A stretch of DNA of 64,000 nucleotides from Phaeovibrio sulfidiphilus (GTDB taxonomy: Bacteria; Pseudomonadota; Alphaproteobacteria; Rhodospirillales; Rhodospirillaceae): assembly GCF_014861485.1 (NCBI RefSeq), contig NZ_JACZHT010000001.1:186001-250000 (forward strand), given 5' to 3'. Every line of letters starts with the position of its first letter. Position 1 is the stretch's first letter. The translations under genes were made by a program, and so were the position numbers. The notes under the pieces are model-generated. The model searched no databases, was not told where the DNA came from, and was given only the letters and a program-made list of their open reading frames with translations. Below, piece after piece: positions 17,401 to 26,061 of the stretch.

Positions 17401-17559
17401 GTTCCGTTTATCCTGTCTGTGAGGCTCCGGCCAACACTCGCGGGCGCTGTGCGCCTTGGTTCCCGTCGGGTGTTCGCGTATCGGCAGAAGCATGAAAACA
17501 AAAGAGCAAAGGGCACGGGGAGCCGGACGCCGTGGCGCAGTGTCCCCGGCAGGCTCCCG

Positions 17560-18747
17560 TCAGGAAGCCTGCCCGCATACGGGGGGCGGCGAAGCGTCCC
17601 GGATGTCGCCCTCCGGGGAGAGCCAGCGGGCGCAGTTCAGGCGCCGGGCCTCGTCACCGTCCAGGGGCGCGCCGGGGGACGTGACCGTGACAAAGCCCTT
17701 GTCCTGGAGGGCGCGCCGGCCGGCAAGGGATGTGGCCGGGTCCACGAGAATGCGCGGGCACTCCGGAGAGCGGCCGGTGATCTCGACAAGGGTCTCCAGA
17801 TAGAGGGAGACCCCGCAGCACGGCTCGTTCACGCCGCCGAAGGAATTGACGTAGGCACCGCCGCGCCCCAGCTCGCCGCGGGCCCCGCGGGCAAAGAACG
17901 AGAACGCCGGGCCGGTCTTGTACTCGAAGCCCCGGAACTCGAAGGGATCAACGGTCACGTTGCCCGAGCCGATAAAGGCCAGCACACGCCGGGCCATATC
18001 CAGAAGCGCGTCCCGGTGGACGGCCGCCTGCGCCGGCAGGGCAAGGGACTCCAGAACCTCAACGGCACGCTCCACCGGTCCCATGGCCCGAGCGAGAGCG
18101 GTGAAAACCGCAGCCTGCCCGGCCGGCACCAAGGTCTCGACGGCCTTCAGGTCTTTCTGGCCCAGGGCTTCCCGGACCCGCTCCGCCGTCACCGGGTCCA
18201 GCCCGGCCGCCTCGCACAGGGCGGGAACAAGGGCGGGGCAGACCAGATCAAGGGTCACCGGTCCGATATCCAGCTGCTCCAGGGCGTCCAGGGCCACAAG
18301 GACCACCTCGCCAAGGGCCTCGGTCCCGTTCTGCCCCACAAGCTCGAAGCCCACCTGGGTGGTCTGGCGGTCGGGGCGCAGCTGGGTTCCCTGAACCCGA
18401 AGAACCGTGCCGCCGTAGGCCAGGCGCAGGGGCCGGGGCGCATCGCGCAGCCGGGAGGCCGCAATGCGGGCCACCTGGGGCGTCATGTCCTGGCGCAGCC
18501 CCATCATCCGGCGCGAGATGGGATCCATCACCCGGAAGGAGTTGGCGCTGGCGGAGTGACCGGCTCCGGAAAACAGGCTTTCCTCGAACTCGATCAGCGG
18601 AGGCTCAACGCGTTCGTAGCCATGGGCCGCGAACACGGCCATCAGCCGACCGGATGCTCTGGTAAGGGAAAACGCGTCAGGGGGCAGGAGGTCGCGAAGC
18701 CCGTTCGGCAAAAGTGCCTGGGCCGAAGTGTCCGAGGAGGGAGCCAT
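17560..18747 (-). CDS. hisZ: ATP phosphoribosyltransferase regulatory subunit HisZ
   Basis: Histidyl-tRNA-synthetase-like regulatory subunit needed by short-form HisG in the first step of histidine synthesis. The 395 residues match family length. Class II synthetase-like features are visible: LLPNGLRDLLPPDAF at the N-terminus, ERVEPPLIEFEESLFSG, and RQDMTPQVARIAASRL (motif 2 region). The C-terminal region contains YKTGPAFSFFARG and GRGGAYVNSF. HisZ lacks aminoacylation activity, which fits the missing C-terminal anticodon-binding domain. The gene precedes purA in the same direction; hisG is not in the window. A transcription terminator for the upstream cytochrome c' gene separates it from that gene. 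Confidence 0.95.
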   Translation of the reverse strand: MAPSSDTSAQALLPNGLRDLLPPDAFSLTRASGRLMAVFAAHGYERVEPPLIEFEESLFSGAGHSASANSFRVMDPISRRMMGLRQDMTPQVARIAASRLRDAPRPLRLAYGGTVLRVQGTQLRPDRQTTQVGFELVGQNGTEALGEVVLVALDALEQLDIGPVTLDLVCPALVPALCEAAGLDPVTAERVREALGQKDLKAVETLVPAGQAAVFTALARAMGPVERAVEVLESLALPAQAAVHRDALLDMARRVLAFIGSGNVTVDPFEFRGFEYKTGPAFSFFARGARGELGRGGAYVNSFGGVNEPCCGVSLYLETLVEITGRSPECPRILVDPATSLAGRRALQDKGFVTVTSPGAPLDGDEARRLNCARWLSPEGDIRDASPPPVCGQAS

Positions 18748-18879
18748 TGTTCATCGAAGACCGTAGCAGGAAAGATCAACCTGACTGATTACCGCGAAAC
18801 GCGGGGACAGGCAAACGGAAACACCAAAACCCGGGCTCCGGGGGCGTTTCCGGGGCCCAAACGGGCCCCTCACACATGC

Positions 18880-18914
18880 AAAAGCCGGGAAGACCGACAT
18901 CCTCCCGGCTTTTT
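18880..18914 (-). terminator. Rho-independent terminator after the cytochrome c' gene
   Basis: Inverted repeat AAAAGCCGGGA / TCCCGGCTTTT (18880-18890 and 18903-18914) with a 12-nt loop, starting 28 bases after the cytochrome c' stop codon in the direction of transcription and ending in a T-run on the minus strand. The symmetric A/T flanks mean that it could work in both directions. Confidence 0.85.
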
Positions 18915-18941
18915 GAGGCGGTGCGGGCAAATGCTGCCGAC

Positions 18942-19391
18942 TTACTTGCTGCTGCGGTACACGTCGTGACAGGCCTTGCAGGTGTCACCCAGCGCACTCA
19001 GAGCCGCGCCCCGCGCGGGGAGCGTGGTGGCCGCGGCGAGAGCCTTCGCGGCGTTGACGGCGGCCGTGGCGTAGCCCTGGAACTTCTCCTGCTCCTGCCA
19101 GATGGTCTTCATCGCGGCCGACGTGTCCGCCGCCGCCATGCCCGGGGCGTAGCCCGAGGTGGCCTTGGCCAGGTTGTCCGCAACACTGTTGGCCCGGGCG
19201 CTGAAGTCCTTGGCGTCGATCTTGCGGCTCTTCATGGCCGCGGCCAGTGCCTTCATGTCTCCGCCGGCGGCCTTGTAGGCATCGGAGCGCATCTTCTGGT
19301 AGTCTTCCGCCGTCTGCTGGGCAAGAGCCGGGGAGAAGGCGCCCAGCGCAACAGCAGCCGCCGTCGCGCCTGCGATCAGAAACCTTTTCAT
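18942..19391 (-). CDS. cycP: Cytochrome c' (periplasmic)
   Basis: Periplasmic four-helix-bundle haem protein known to bind NO and CO, 149 residues. It has an N-terminal signal peptide (MKRFLIAG then a hydrophobic stretch ending ALA about residue 24) and a C-terminal haem c site CKACH at 138-142, the usual position in class II c-type cytochromes. In between are four Ala/Lys-rich helices. AGAGGA lies eight bases before the ATG. A candidate promoter and a terminator-like leader hairpin lie upstream, and a strong terminator follows. Cytochrome c' is widespread in phototrophic Proteobacteria, which fits the other hints about the organism. The gene is monocistronic by context. Confidence 0.93.
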   Translation of the reverse strand: MKRFLIAGATAAAVALGAFSPALAQQTAEDYQKMRSDAYKAAGGDMKALAAAMKSRKIDAKDFSARANSVADNLAKATSGYAPGMAAADTSAAMKTIWQEQEKFQGYATAAVNAAKALAAATTLPARGAALSALGDTCKACHDVYRSSK

Positions 19392-19949
19392 GGAACTGTC
19401 CTCTTTTTTGTTTCTGGTTAAGTCCGGTCGTAATCAAAAAGAGCGCTTCAGGGGAAGAAGCGCCCAGAAAAACGTTACTTCACCACCGTGTAGAGTGCAA
19501 GGTTGTGCGCGGAAAATAAAAAAGCCGCAGGTACAGTCCCGGGAGCGCACCGATACGGCCCGGGCCCGGAGCGTGCAAAAGCAGCGGAGAATCACGGGAA
19601 ACACGCGCGCCCGACGGAGGGGGAGACGGGAGCAAGACGGGGGGCAAGCGGGCGTCAGAAGGGGATCTGACAGGAGCCCGTGAGGGCCCGCGGCGAGATG
19701 CCGCAAGACGGCACCGGGACACGCCCGGCGCACACGCGAGACCCTTTGCAAGGGCCCGAGGGCATCAGCACACCCCGAACCGGGGGCCATGCGGCGGGCT
19801 CTTCCGGCAGCCACCGGCAGCTCGGGACGGCTTACGGAAGGTGGTACCGGGACATGGCCGGCGCACACGGGCCCGACCGAGCGCAGGCCGGCGCGCACAG
19901 CTCCGCCCGGACCCACCCCGGCGAAGGCCGCAGCGGCAGCCCGCCCGGG
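19392..19949 (-). promoter_or_regulatory. Cytochrome c' promoter with leader hairpin
   Basis: On the minus strand TTGCAC (19500-19495) and TAACGT (19477-19472) are separated by 17 bp, a fair sigma-70 promoter. Immediately downstream, in the predicted leader, GCGCTTC/GAAGCGC (19457-19463 and 19443-19449) forms a hairpin followed by TCTTTTTG, which looks like an intrinsic terminator placed before the gene. It may attenuate cytochrome c' expression or end transcription arriving from the CHAP gene. The distal part (19560-19949) is GC-rich without a gene and contains a diverged repeat pair at 19713-19739 and 19845-19870. Confidence 0.45.
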
Positions 19950-21062
19950 TCAGTCGGAGGGATAGATAAATCCGTAGGTGGGGTAGTTCGTCTGCCCGAT
20001 CTCGCCGGTGGGACCGTACCAGACCCGGGTGCGGGACCAGTCGTTGCGCTCGGAGACATCAACGGCCAGCACGTTCAGCTCGATCTTGCCCTTGCCGGAT
20101 CCCCGGCCCCAGTTGGCGTGGTCGATCCGGATCGTCCGGGAATCAATCACCGAGCGAACCACGGCCACATGCCCGCGGGACATGGCGTTGTGCCGCTTGA
20201 ACACCAGAACGGCGCCGGGAGCCGGAACCTGGCCCCGGTCATAGACGCCGCGGGCGTTCTTCCACCAGGTCCAGCCGTCGCCCCGGATCTGCACGGAGGA
20301 GGCCCGCTGCACAAAGGGAACGCAGCTCCAGAAGTCCCGGTCGGAAAAGGTGCGGGGATCAGGCGCCGGACGGGACATGCCCAGTCCGTTCGCGTAGGAG
20401 GATCCCAGGGACGCGGTTTCCCGGGACCGCGAGGACGACCCGCCGTACCCCCCGGAGCGGGAGGCGTGGGAGGATCCCGACACGGAGGCGCGGGAGGATC
20501 CCGGGAGAGTCATGCCCGAGGACTGGTGGTGCGGAGCGGACGCCTGGACGCGCGACGCCCGGTCACCCCGCGGATGCAGGGAATCGCCCCCGTCCGCATC
20601 TGCACTGGCAAGCGTCCTCTGGGCCGGCTTCTTCCCGGGCGCCGCCGGAACGGCAGAGGCCACACGGGCCGGCTCGACCGGAGCCGTCACACCACCCGCG
20701 CCGACCGATCCGGCGGATCCCGCCGTTACAGAGGCCCCGGGGGCCACCGCGGCGGCGGATGCGGACACCGTGTCTGCGGAGGGACGCGCCCGGGCGGACC
20801 GGGCATGGGAGGACGACTTGTAAGACGCAGGGCGGGAGGACACCCGGGTGGCCGGGGCTCCGGAATCCGGAACCACCGCGGCTCCGGCCTGCGCGGCCGG
20901 GGCAACCGGCTTGCGCGCCTGAGCGGCGTTGATGTGCCCCGAGGAGGGCGGCTGGGGCGCGCTCGCATACGAGGAGCCCAGCGTGATGCAGGATCCGGCA
21001 GCGACCAGAACAGCAATCCGTGCTGTCCGCTGTCCGAGGGATTTCAAGATGGGTACACCCAC
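19950..21062 (-). CDS. Secreted CHAP-domain peptidoglycan hydrolase
   Basis: Predicted exported cell-wall amidase/endopeptidase, 370 residues. A basic N-terminus and hydrophobic stretch (about 13-32) form a signal peptide or anchor, followed by a roughly 200-residue low-complexity Ala/Ser/Gly region and a C-terminal CHAP domain (about 235-370). The catalytic Cys is C247 in FWSCVPFVQ, the His is in GHVAVVRSV (about 298), and DHANWG (314-319) supplies the third polar residue. I chose the GTG at 21062 because AGGA lies eight bases upstream; an ATG 60 bases earlier lacks a ribosome-binding site. The gene is divergent from the secreted unknown at 21398. The Ser-rich linker resembles a wall-spanning stalk. 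Confidence 0.85.
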   Translation of the reverse strand: MGVPILKSLGQRTARIAVLVAAGSCITLGSSYASAPQPPSSGHINAAQARKPVAPAAQAGAAVVPDSGAPATRVSSRPASYKSSSHARSARARPSADTVSASAAAVAPGASVTAGSAGSVGAGGVTAPVEPARVASAVPAAPGKKPAQRTLASADADGGDSLHPRGDRASRVQASAPHHQSSGMTLPGSSRASVSGSSHASRSGGYGGSSSRSRETASLGSSYANGLGMSRPAPDPRTFSDRDFWSCVPFVQRASSVQIRGDGWTWWKNARGVYDRGQVPAPGAVLVFKRHNAMSRGHVAVVRSVIDSRTIRIDHANWGRGSGKGKIELNVLAVDVSERNDWSRTRVWYGPTGEIGQTNYPTYGFIYPSD

Positions 21063-21397
21063 ACAAACCGTCCTTTCTTCCGGGAAGGCTGGAGAGTCTC
21101 TCGTCTCAGGAAAATCGGGCACGAACTATGCCATCCCTGCGAGCCGCTGGCAACCCGGAACAGGAATTTTTCCAACCGGTTGAAAAAACCTGCAGATCGA
21201 ATAGAATCCGAGGAACACTGGCCGCCTGTGCTTCACACCCCGCAGAAAACGGGGGCCGCAGCCCCGGCCGGCTTTCCGCTTTGTAATCCGGGGCCCTCCA
21301 CATGGAGGCTTTACGGGTGACAAGTGCGTGCCTACTGTGTGCCATCTGTATTTGCGCTGTTGCGCCCTGCGCGCTCCTTCTCCGGGACTTTTCTCTC
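21063..21397. promoter_or_regulatory. Divergent promoter region with a perfect palindrome
   Basis: The 335-bp gap separates the CHAP gene (minus) and a secreted-protein gene (plus). It contains the perfect palindrome CAACCGGTTG (21173-21182) flanked by T-runs and A-runs (21166-21189), so the symmetry extends over about 20 bases. It has no hairpin loop and sits between divergent starts, which fits an operator better than a terminator. A second small inverted repeat, CCTCC-ACAT-GGAGG, lies near 21296. No -35/-10 pair was assigned. Confidence 0.45.
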
Positions 21398-21958
21398 ATG
21401 CCTCTGCCCAGTCTTTCCCGAAACGCCTCCGTCGGGGTTGCCGTCGCTGTCCTTTCTTTTGGAGGGCTGGCTCTGGCCGGACCGCAGGAGGCCAGCGCCC
21501 AGTCAAAGCCGCTGGCCACGCAAAACGCCCCCGCCCCCGCGAAGGAGGCCCCGGAAGCCGAGCGTCCCCGCGAGGCCGCTCCGTCTGGCCCCCAGGCGCC
21601 CGGCGCACGGCCCCAGGCGCCCCAGCACCGCACGGCAACACCGCTCAGCCTGCAGAACCGGGCGCTCGAGCCCCGGTGTTCCTGGACCGGGGAGAGAATC
21701 GTCTCCCTTCTGGTGCGGGAGGACGCCGAGTCCGCCGAGCGTTTCCTTGCCTTCTACAACCGCTTTGACTGCCCTCCCGCCCGGATCGCCGAGGCCTTCT
21801 CGTGCGTTCTCCAGTCCCCGGTGGCGGGAGCAACCAGCGAGTCCCTGGGGGGCCTGTCCCTTGCCAGCGTCGCCTCCGCCTGCTGGAGCGACCCCACACT
21901 GGCCTTCCCCCTCCCCCGCGATGAGGACAAGCCCGCTCCCTCGCAACGCAAGAAATAG
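21398..21958 (+). CDS. Secreted protein of unknown function upstream of the glucan synthase
   Basis: Exported protein of 186 residues that I cannot assign to a family. The N-terminus MPLPSLSRNASVGVAVAVLS continues into a hydrophobic core ending ASA, a plausible signal peptide. A Pro/Ala/Glu-rich linker (about 38-85) is followed by a compact domain (about 90-170) with three Cys residues (PRCSWTG, RFDCPP, AFSCVLQ) plus one in SACWSD, compatible with disulfides. An in-frame ATG at 21302 would add 32 hydrophobic residues; neither start has a clear Shine-Dalgarno, so the choice is uncertain. The gene ends 45 bp before the glucan synthase gene, suggesting co-transcription and a role in the same envelope glucan process, which is inference. 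Confidence 0.65.
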   Translation: MPLPSLSRNASVGVAVAVLSFGGLALAGPQEASAQSKPLATQNAPAPAKEAPEAERPREAAPSGPQAPGARPQAPQHRTATPLSLQNRALEPRCSWTGERIVSLLVREDAESAERFLAFYNRFDCPPARIAEAFSCVLQSPVAGATSESLGGLSLASVASACWSDPTLAFPLPRDEDKPAPSQRKK

Positions 21959-22003
21959 GCGCGGCCGAAACATCCTGCCTGTCTTCGGAAAGGTGCGTCC
22001 GAC

Positions 22004-24676
22004 ATGAAGCCTGCTGTTGCCGTGAGGCTCAAGGTTGTCCTTGCCGTTGTCCTGGTCTCGGCGCTGCACGTCCTGATCTGGCTTGGCGCCCGGGAGGTGG
22101 CCTCCCCCGCTGATGTGGTGGACCCCATCAGCTCCCTGTCCTACACGCCGTTTCGCGACAACCCGGACCGGGACGGCCAGGACAAGCGCTTCTATGACGT
22201 GGTGATCCGCGACCTGGCCGTCCTGTCCCAGGTCACCAAGCACATCCGGACCTACTCCACGTCCTTCCCCATCGAGCAGATCATCCCCGAGCAGGCCGAG
22301 AAAAACGGCCTCGGGGTGTCCCTCGGCATCTGGCTGGGGGCCGACGAGGCCCGAAACCAGGCCGAGAAGGAACGGGCCCTGGAGCTGATCCGCACCCACC
22401 GGAGCGTGATCAAAACCGTGTACGTGGGCAACGAGACCCAGGTCCGCGGCGAGGTGCCCATCGAGACCCTGATCGCCCACATCCGCGACTTCAAGAAGGC
22501 GTCGCGCAACCAGGTCGAGGTCACCACCGGCGAGACCTGGGACGTGTGGCACAAGTACCCGGAGCTGGTCCGGGCGGTGGACGTGATCTCCGCCCACGTG
22601 CTGCCCTACTGGGAAGGCATCCCGGCCGAGGAGGCCGTGGCCAGCGCCTTCAAGCGCTACGACGACCTGCGCACCGCCTACCCCGGCAAGCGGGTGACCA
22701 TCGCCGAGTTCGGCTGGCCCTCCCAGGGGTACAACAACGGGGCCGCCCAGCCCGGCGCTGTCCAGCAAGCCACCGTGCTGCGGGACTTCATCAGCCGGGC
22801 CAACCGCCTTGGCATCTCCTACAACATCATCGAGGCCAAGGATCAGCCCTGGAAGACCGTCGAGGGCTCGGTGGGCGCGTACTGGGGCATCTTTGATGTC
22901 AACCTGAACCCCAAGTTCCCCCTGCGGGGCCTGGTGGAGAAAACCTACCGGCCCGTTGCCATCGCGGCGGTGGCGATCGGCTTCCTGCTGTCCCTGTTTG
23001 CCTTCCGCCGGGGGACCAGCCGGTTCTCGCAGGCGTTCATCTTCTCGGTGTCCGCCAACCTGTTTGGCGTGGCGGCCGGATTCGCGCTGATTTTCCCCCT
23101 GGAGACCTACCTGAACGTGGGCGCCACCCTGGCCTGGGCCATCAGCCTGCTTCTGATGATGGTGCTGGCGGCGATCGTCCTTGCCAAGATTTCCGAGGTG
23201 GTGGAGGTCTCGCTGGGAAGCCGCCCCCGCCGGCTCCTGAACCCTCTGGACGAGGGCGGTGTGGGCGCCTCCGAGCTCAAGGGGGCCTGGGTCGCGGCGG
23301 CGGGCCTGACCGGTCGGCGCGTGCGCTCGGACGACGAGGCGCTGGGCCCCGTTCCCAAGGTCTCGATCCAGATCCCGGCCTACAAGGAAGAGCCCGACAT
23401 GCTGATCCAGACGCTGGATTCGGTGGCGGCTCTGGACTACCCGGACTTCGAGGCCCTTGTCATCATCAACAACACCACGGATCCCTACTACTGGAAGCCC
23501 GTGGCCGAGCACTGCGAGAAACTGGGGCCCCGCTTCCGGTTCGTGTACCTGCCGTCCGTCGCGGGCTTCAAGGCCGGAGCCCTGAACGAGGCCATGGCCT
23601 TTGTCTCCCCCGAGGCCTCCATCCTGGCGCTGATCGACGCGGACTACATCGTCGATCCCCAGTGGCTGGCCAACCTGGTGCCCACGTTCTCGGATCCGAA
23701 GATCGCCATTGTCCAGGCGCCCCAGGATCACCGGGACGGCTCGGAAAGCCTGTTCAAGTCGTTCCTCAACGACGAGTACGCGGGCTTCTTCGACATCGGC
23801 ATGGTCCAGCGCAACGAGGATGACGCCATCATCGCCCACGGGACCATGCTCCTGATCCGGCGCTCGGCGTTTGACGCGGCCGGAGGCTGGGCCACCGACA
23901 CCATCGTGGAGGACACGGAGCTTGGCTTCCGCCTGTTCAAGGCGGGCTACAGCGCCCAGTACACGAACCGCCGCTACGGCTGGGGCGTGCTGCCGGACAC
24001 CTACCTGGCCTACAAGACCCAAAGACACCGCTGGGCCTACGGCGCCATCCAGATCATCCGCAAGCACTGGCGCGACGTTCTGCCCGGCGCAAAGGGCCTG
24101 AACCGGGCCCAGAAGATGGATTTCATCACGGGCTGGCTGGTCTGGCTGTCCGACGCGCTGGGGGCCAGTGTGGCCGTCCTCTCGCTTCTGTGGGTGCCGG
24201 TGGTGATCTGGGTGGGCACCCGCCTGCCCCTGGGCGCCATCATGACCCCGGCCATCGCGGCGGTGCTTATCAACGTGCTGCACGCCCTGCTGCTGTACCG
24301 GCTGCGGGTCAAGATCTCGCCGGTGCGGGCGTTCCGTGCGGCCATTGCGGCCATGAGCCTCCAGTTCACGGTGGCGCGGGCCGTCTTCAAGGCCCTGATC
24401 ACGGACAAGCTGCCGTTCCAGCGCACCCAGAAGGGCGGCGCCCGCAGCGAGGGGCGCAAGCGCTGGGAGAACTGGCCCGAGACCCTCCTGGGCCTGGGCC
24501 TCATCGGCTCCAGCGTGCTGCTGTGGTTCACGAACGACACCCGGATCACCGAGATCTACATCTACGCCATTGCCATGGGCGTGATTTCGATCCCGCATCT
24601 GGCGACGGTGTTCATGGGCCTGCTCGAGCGCTTTTCCGGCCCCGCGCCCACCGCGCCGGAGAAAACCGGCTCCTGA
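22004..24676 (+). CDS. ndvB: Bifunctional GH17/GT2 beta-(1,3)-glucan synthase, NdvB-like
   Basis: Inner-membrane polysaccharide synthase of 890 residues, resembling Bradyrhizobium NdvB-type proteins of cyclic beta-1,3/1,6-glucan synthesis. An N-terminal TM is followed by a GH17-like domain (about 40-310, with VYVGNETQVRG and TIAEFGWPS as catalytic Glu regions), two TM segments (about 320-395), a family 2 glycosyltransferase (about 440-700) and a C-terminal TM bundle (about 710-870). GT2 motifs seen are IPAYKEEP, LALIDADYIVD (DxD-like), TIVEDTELGFRLF (TED-like) and QRHRWAYG (QxxRW). The GH17 part probably remodels the nascent glucan with transglycosylation. The preceding small secreted gene may be a partner. 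Cyclic product and linkage are inferred from the family, not visible in the sequence. Confidence 0.9.
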   Translation: MKPAVAVRLKVVLAVVLVSALHVLIWLGAREVASPADVVDPISSLSYTPFRDNPDRDGQDKRFYDVVIRDLAVLSQVTKHIRTYSTSFPIEQIIPEQAEKNGLGVSLGIWLGADEARNQAEKERALELIRTHRSVIKTVYVGNETQVRGEVPIETLIAHIRDFKKASRNQVEVTTGETWDVWHKYPELVRAVDVISAHVLPYWEGIPAEEAVASAFKRYDDLRTAYPGKRVTIAEFGWPSQGYNNGAAQPGAVQQATVLRDFISRANRLGISYNIIEAKDQPWKTVEGSVGAYWGIFDVNLNPKFPLRGLVEKTYRPVAIAAVAIGFLLSLFAFRRGTSRFSQAFIFSVSANLFGVAAGFALIFPLETYLNVGATLAWAISLLLMMVLAAIVLAKISEVVEVSLGSRPRRLLNPLDEGGVGASELKGAWVAAAGLTGRRVRSDDEALGPVPKVSIQIPAYKEEPDMLIQTLDSVAALDYPDFEALVIINNTTDPYYWKPVAEHCEKLGPRFRFVYLPSVAGFKAGALNEAMAFVSPEASILALIDADYIVDPQWLANLVPTFSDPKIAIVQAPQDHRDGSESLFKSFLNDEYAGFFDIGMVQRNEDDAIIAHGTMLLIRRSAFDAAGGWATDTIVEDTELGFRLFKAGYSAQYTNRRYGWGVLPDTYLAYKTQRHRWAYGAIQIIRKHWRDVLPGAKGLNRAQKMDFITGWLVWLSDALGASVAVLSLLWVPVVIWVGTRLPLGAIMTPAIAAVLINVLHALLLYRLRVKISPVRAFRAAIAAMSLQFTVARAVFKALITDKLPFQRTQKGGARSEGRKRWENWPETLLGLGLIGSSVLLWFTNDTRITEIYIYAIAMGVISIPHLATVFMGLLERFSGPAPTAPEKTGS

Positions 24677-24720
24677 TCCGCGCGCGGGGGCGCAGTGCCC
24701 CCGACCGGAAGCCGGGGGCC

Positions 24721-24847
24721 GGATACACCGGAACCGGGCGCCCTGGGCTGGATACACCGACCCGCCCCCCAAACCCCAAACCGGGAACACCGAACCCGAG
24801 GCCCTGAGCCGGGTACACCGAGCTGGTGGCGGGGCTGGATACACCGA
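24721..24847. repeat. Five-copy degenerate 11-bp repeat array after ndvB
   Basis: The element GGRWACACCGR (one copy GGGAACACCGA) occurs at 24721, 24750, 24783, 24811 and 24837, with spacings of 29, 33, 28 and 26 bp. Spacers are GC-rich and only loosely similar. The array fills the start of the 490-bp gap between ndvB and tspO; the rest of that gap (24848-25166) shows no gene. It is too short in unit and spacer for a CRISPR array. Function unknown. Confidence 0.7.
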
Positions 24848-25166
24848 CCCGGGAGCCGGGGGCCCAAGGCGGGCGCATCTGCGGTCCCCGCCCTTCACCA
24901 GCGGGACAGAAGCATCTCAGACCGGCCAGCCCCTGCCTCCCGGGGCGGGCGCACCATGAGCCGGCATACCCCTGTCGCGATGCCCTCTCCGGCCGGCGCG
25001 CATCCTTCCGCGCGTCCCCGCTCACCGGGGCTGACCGACGCCGCAGCCGGGCTCGCGGTTCATTTTCCAGCACCGAACCAAGGGACGAGAACCCACCTTG
25101 TTTCTATCGCCAAGACCCTGTGCTTTCAGGTATAGTCTTTCTGTTCACTGGCCTGGAGGCTCTGCT

Positions 25167-25685
25167 ATGGCATTTGAAGCACTCAAAACCCGCATGGACT
25201 CGCTCGTAGGCAATGCGGCAAACCCGTGGAAGGTCCTGGCGGGACTGAGCGGATATGTGGTTGTTATCGCCGTACTTGGCGGCGTCGTGACCCGGGGGAA
25301 CCTGGTCTGGTACGATGCCCTGAACAAATCATTCTTCATCCCTCCGAACTGGGCTTTTGGCCCGGCCTGGACGGTTTTCTTTGTTCTCATGACAGCGGCC
25401 GCCTGGCTGGTGTGGCGCCGCCTCGGGTGGCCCGCGTCGAAGACCCCTCTGGCCCTGTGGGTGTTCCAGCTTGTCCTGAACCTGTCCTGGTCCACCGTGT
25501 TCTTTGCCTGGCACATGCTGGCAGGCGCGTTCCTGGTCTCGCTGGTGTTTGTCGCGGCGGTGGCCGTCACCACGAAGTCCTTCTTTGCCGCGGACCGGAC
25601 GGCGGGCCTGCTGATGCTGCCGGTTCTGGCCTGGGTGACGTTTGCCTCGGTCCTGAGCCTGTCCATGTGGATCACGAACTTCTAG
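25167..25685 (+). CDS. tspO: TspO/MBR family tryptophan-rich membrane protein
   Basis: Five-TM membrane protein of 172 residues, homologous to TspO, the outer-membrane tetrapyrrole-binding sensory protein of Rhodobacter and relative of the mitochondrial translocator protein. Seen are WYDALNKSFFIPPNWAFGP (the conserved Pro-Pro-x-W-x-F motif before TM2), aromatic-rich TM segments and the WSTVFFAWH motif in TM4. I chose the ATG at 25167 because GGAGG precedes it at seven bases; a longer frame has none. A strong terminator follows. In photosynthetic bacteria TspO affects tetrapyrrole and pigment gene regulation, but no pigment genes are in this window. Confidence 0.93.
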   Translation: MAFEALKTRMDSLVGNAANPWKVLAGLSGYVVVIAVLGGVVTRGNLVWYDALNKSFFIPPNWAFGPAWTVFFVLMTAAAWLVWRRLGWPASKTPLALWVFQLVLNLSWSTVFFAWHMLAGAFLVSLVFVAAVAVTTKSFFAADRTAGLLMLPVLAWVTFASVLSLSMWITNF

Positions 25686-25733
25686 GCCAACCGACACACA
25701 CCGCGCCCACGGGCGACATACACCGCACACACG

Positions 25734-25762
25734 AACGGGGACCACACGGTCCCCGTTTTTTT
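25734..25762 (+). terminator. Rho-independent terminator after tspO
   Basis: A 10-bp perfect stem AACGGGGACC / GGTCCCCGTT (25734-25743 and 25748-25757) with a 4-nt loop is followed by a T-run to 25762. It starts 48 bases after the tspO stop codon. The remaining 300 bp up to argC hold no recognisable gene. Confidence 0.92.
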
Positions 25763-26012
25763 CATGCGCCTCCCGGCCCGAACCGGCCAGACGTACCCTA
25801 TGCATGGGACCAGGCCCACAACGCCCGGAGACCGGGCACCGTGCGGGGGCGGGCCCCGCCGGGGACCCGGTCCGCGGGGGGATGGAGCCGCAACGCAGCG
25901 TCCGCATCCCGCTTCCCGCTTCCGGAAAAATCCGAAGAGGACGAACGTCGCCGGGCCCCGTTACGGGCCACCCGCCACGCCCCCTTCCCTGCCCCCCGGG
26001 CCACACCGCTCA

Positions 26013-26061
26013 GGCGGACGGGGAGCGGGCCGCACCGTTCGGGCGGACGGGGAGCGGGCCG
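26013..26061. repeat. 20-bp direct repeat abutting the argC stop codon
   Basis: Two identical 20-bp copies (26013-26032 and 26042-26061) lie 29 bp apart, and the second touches the argC stop codon. They belong to the same style of GC-rich short-period repeat as the array after ndvB. The rest of the gap 25763-26012 shows nothing else. Confidence 0.75.

Noticed and set aside
24721-24847. CRISPR array
   Set aside because: Repeat units are only 11 bp and degenerate, the period is 26-33 bp, and no cas genes are present.
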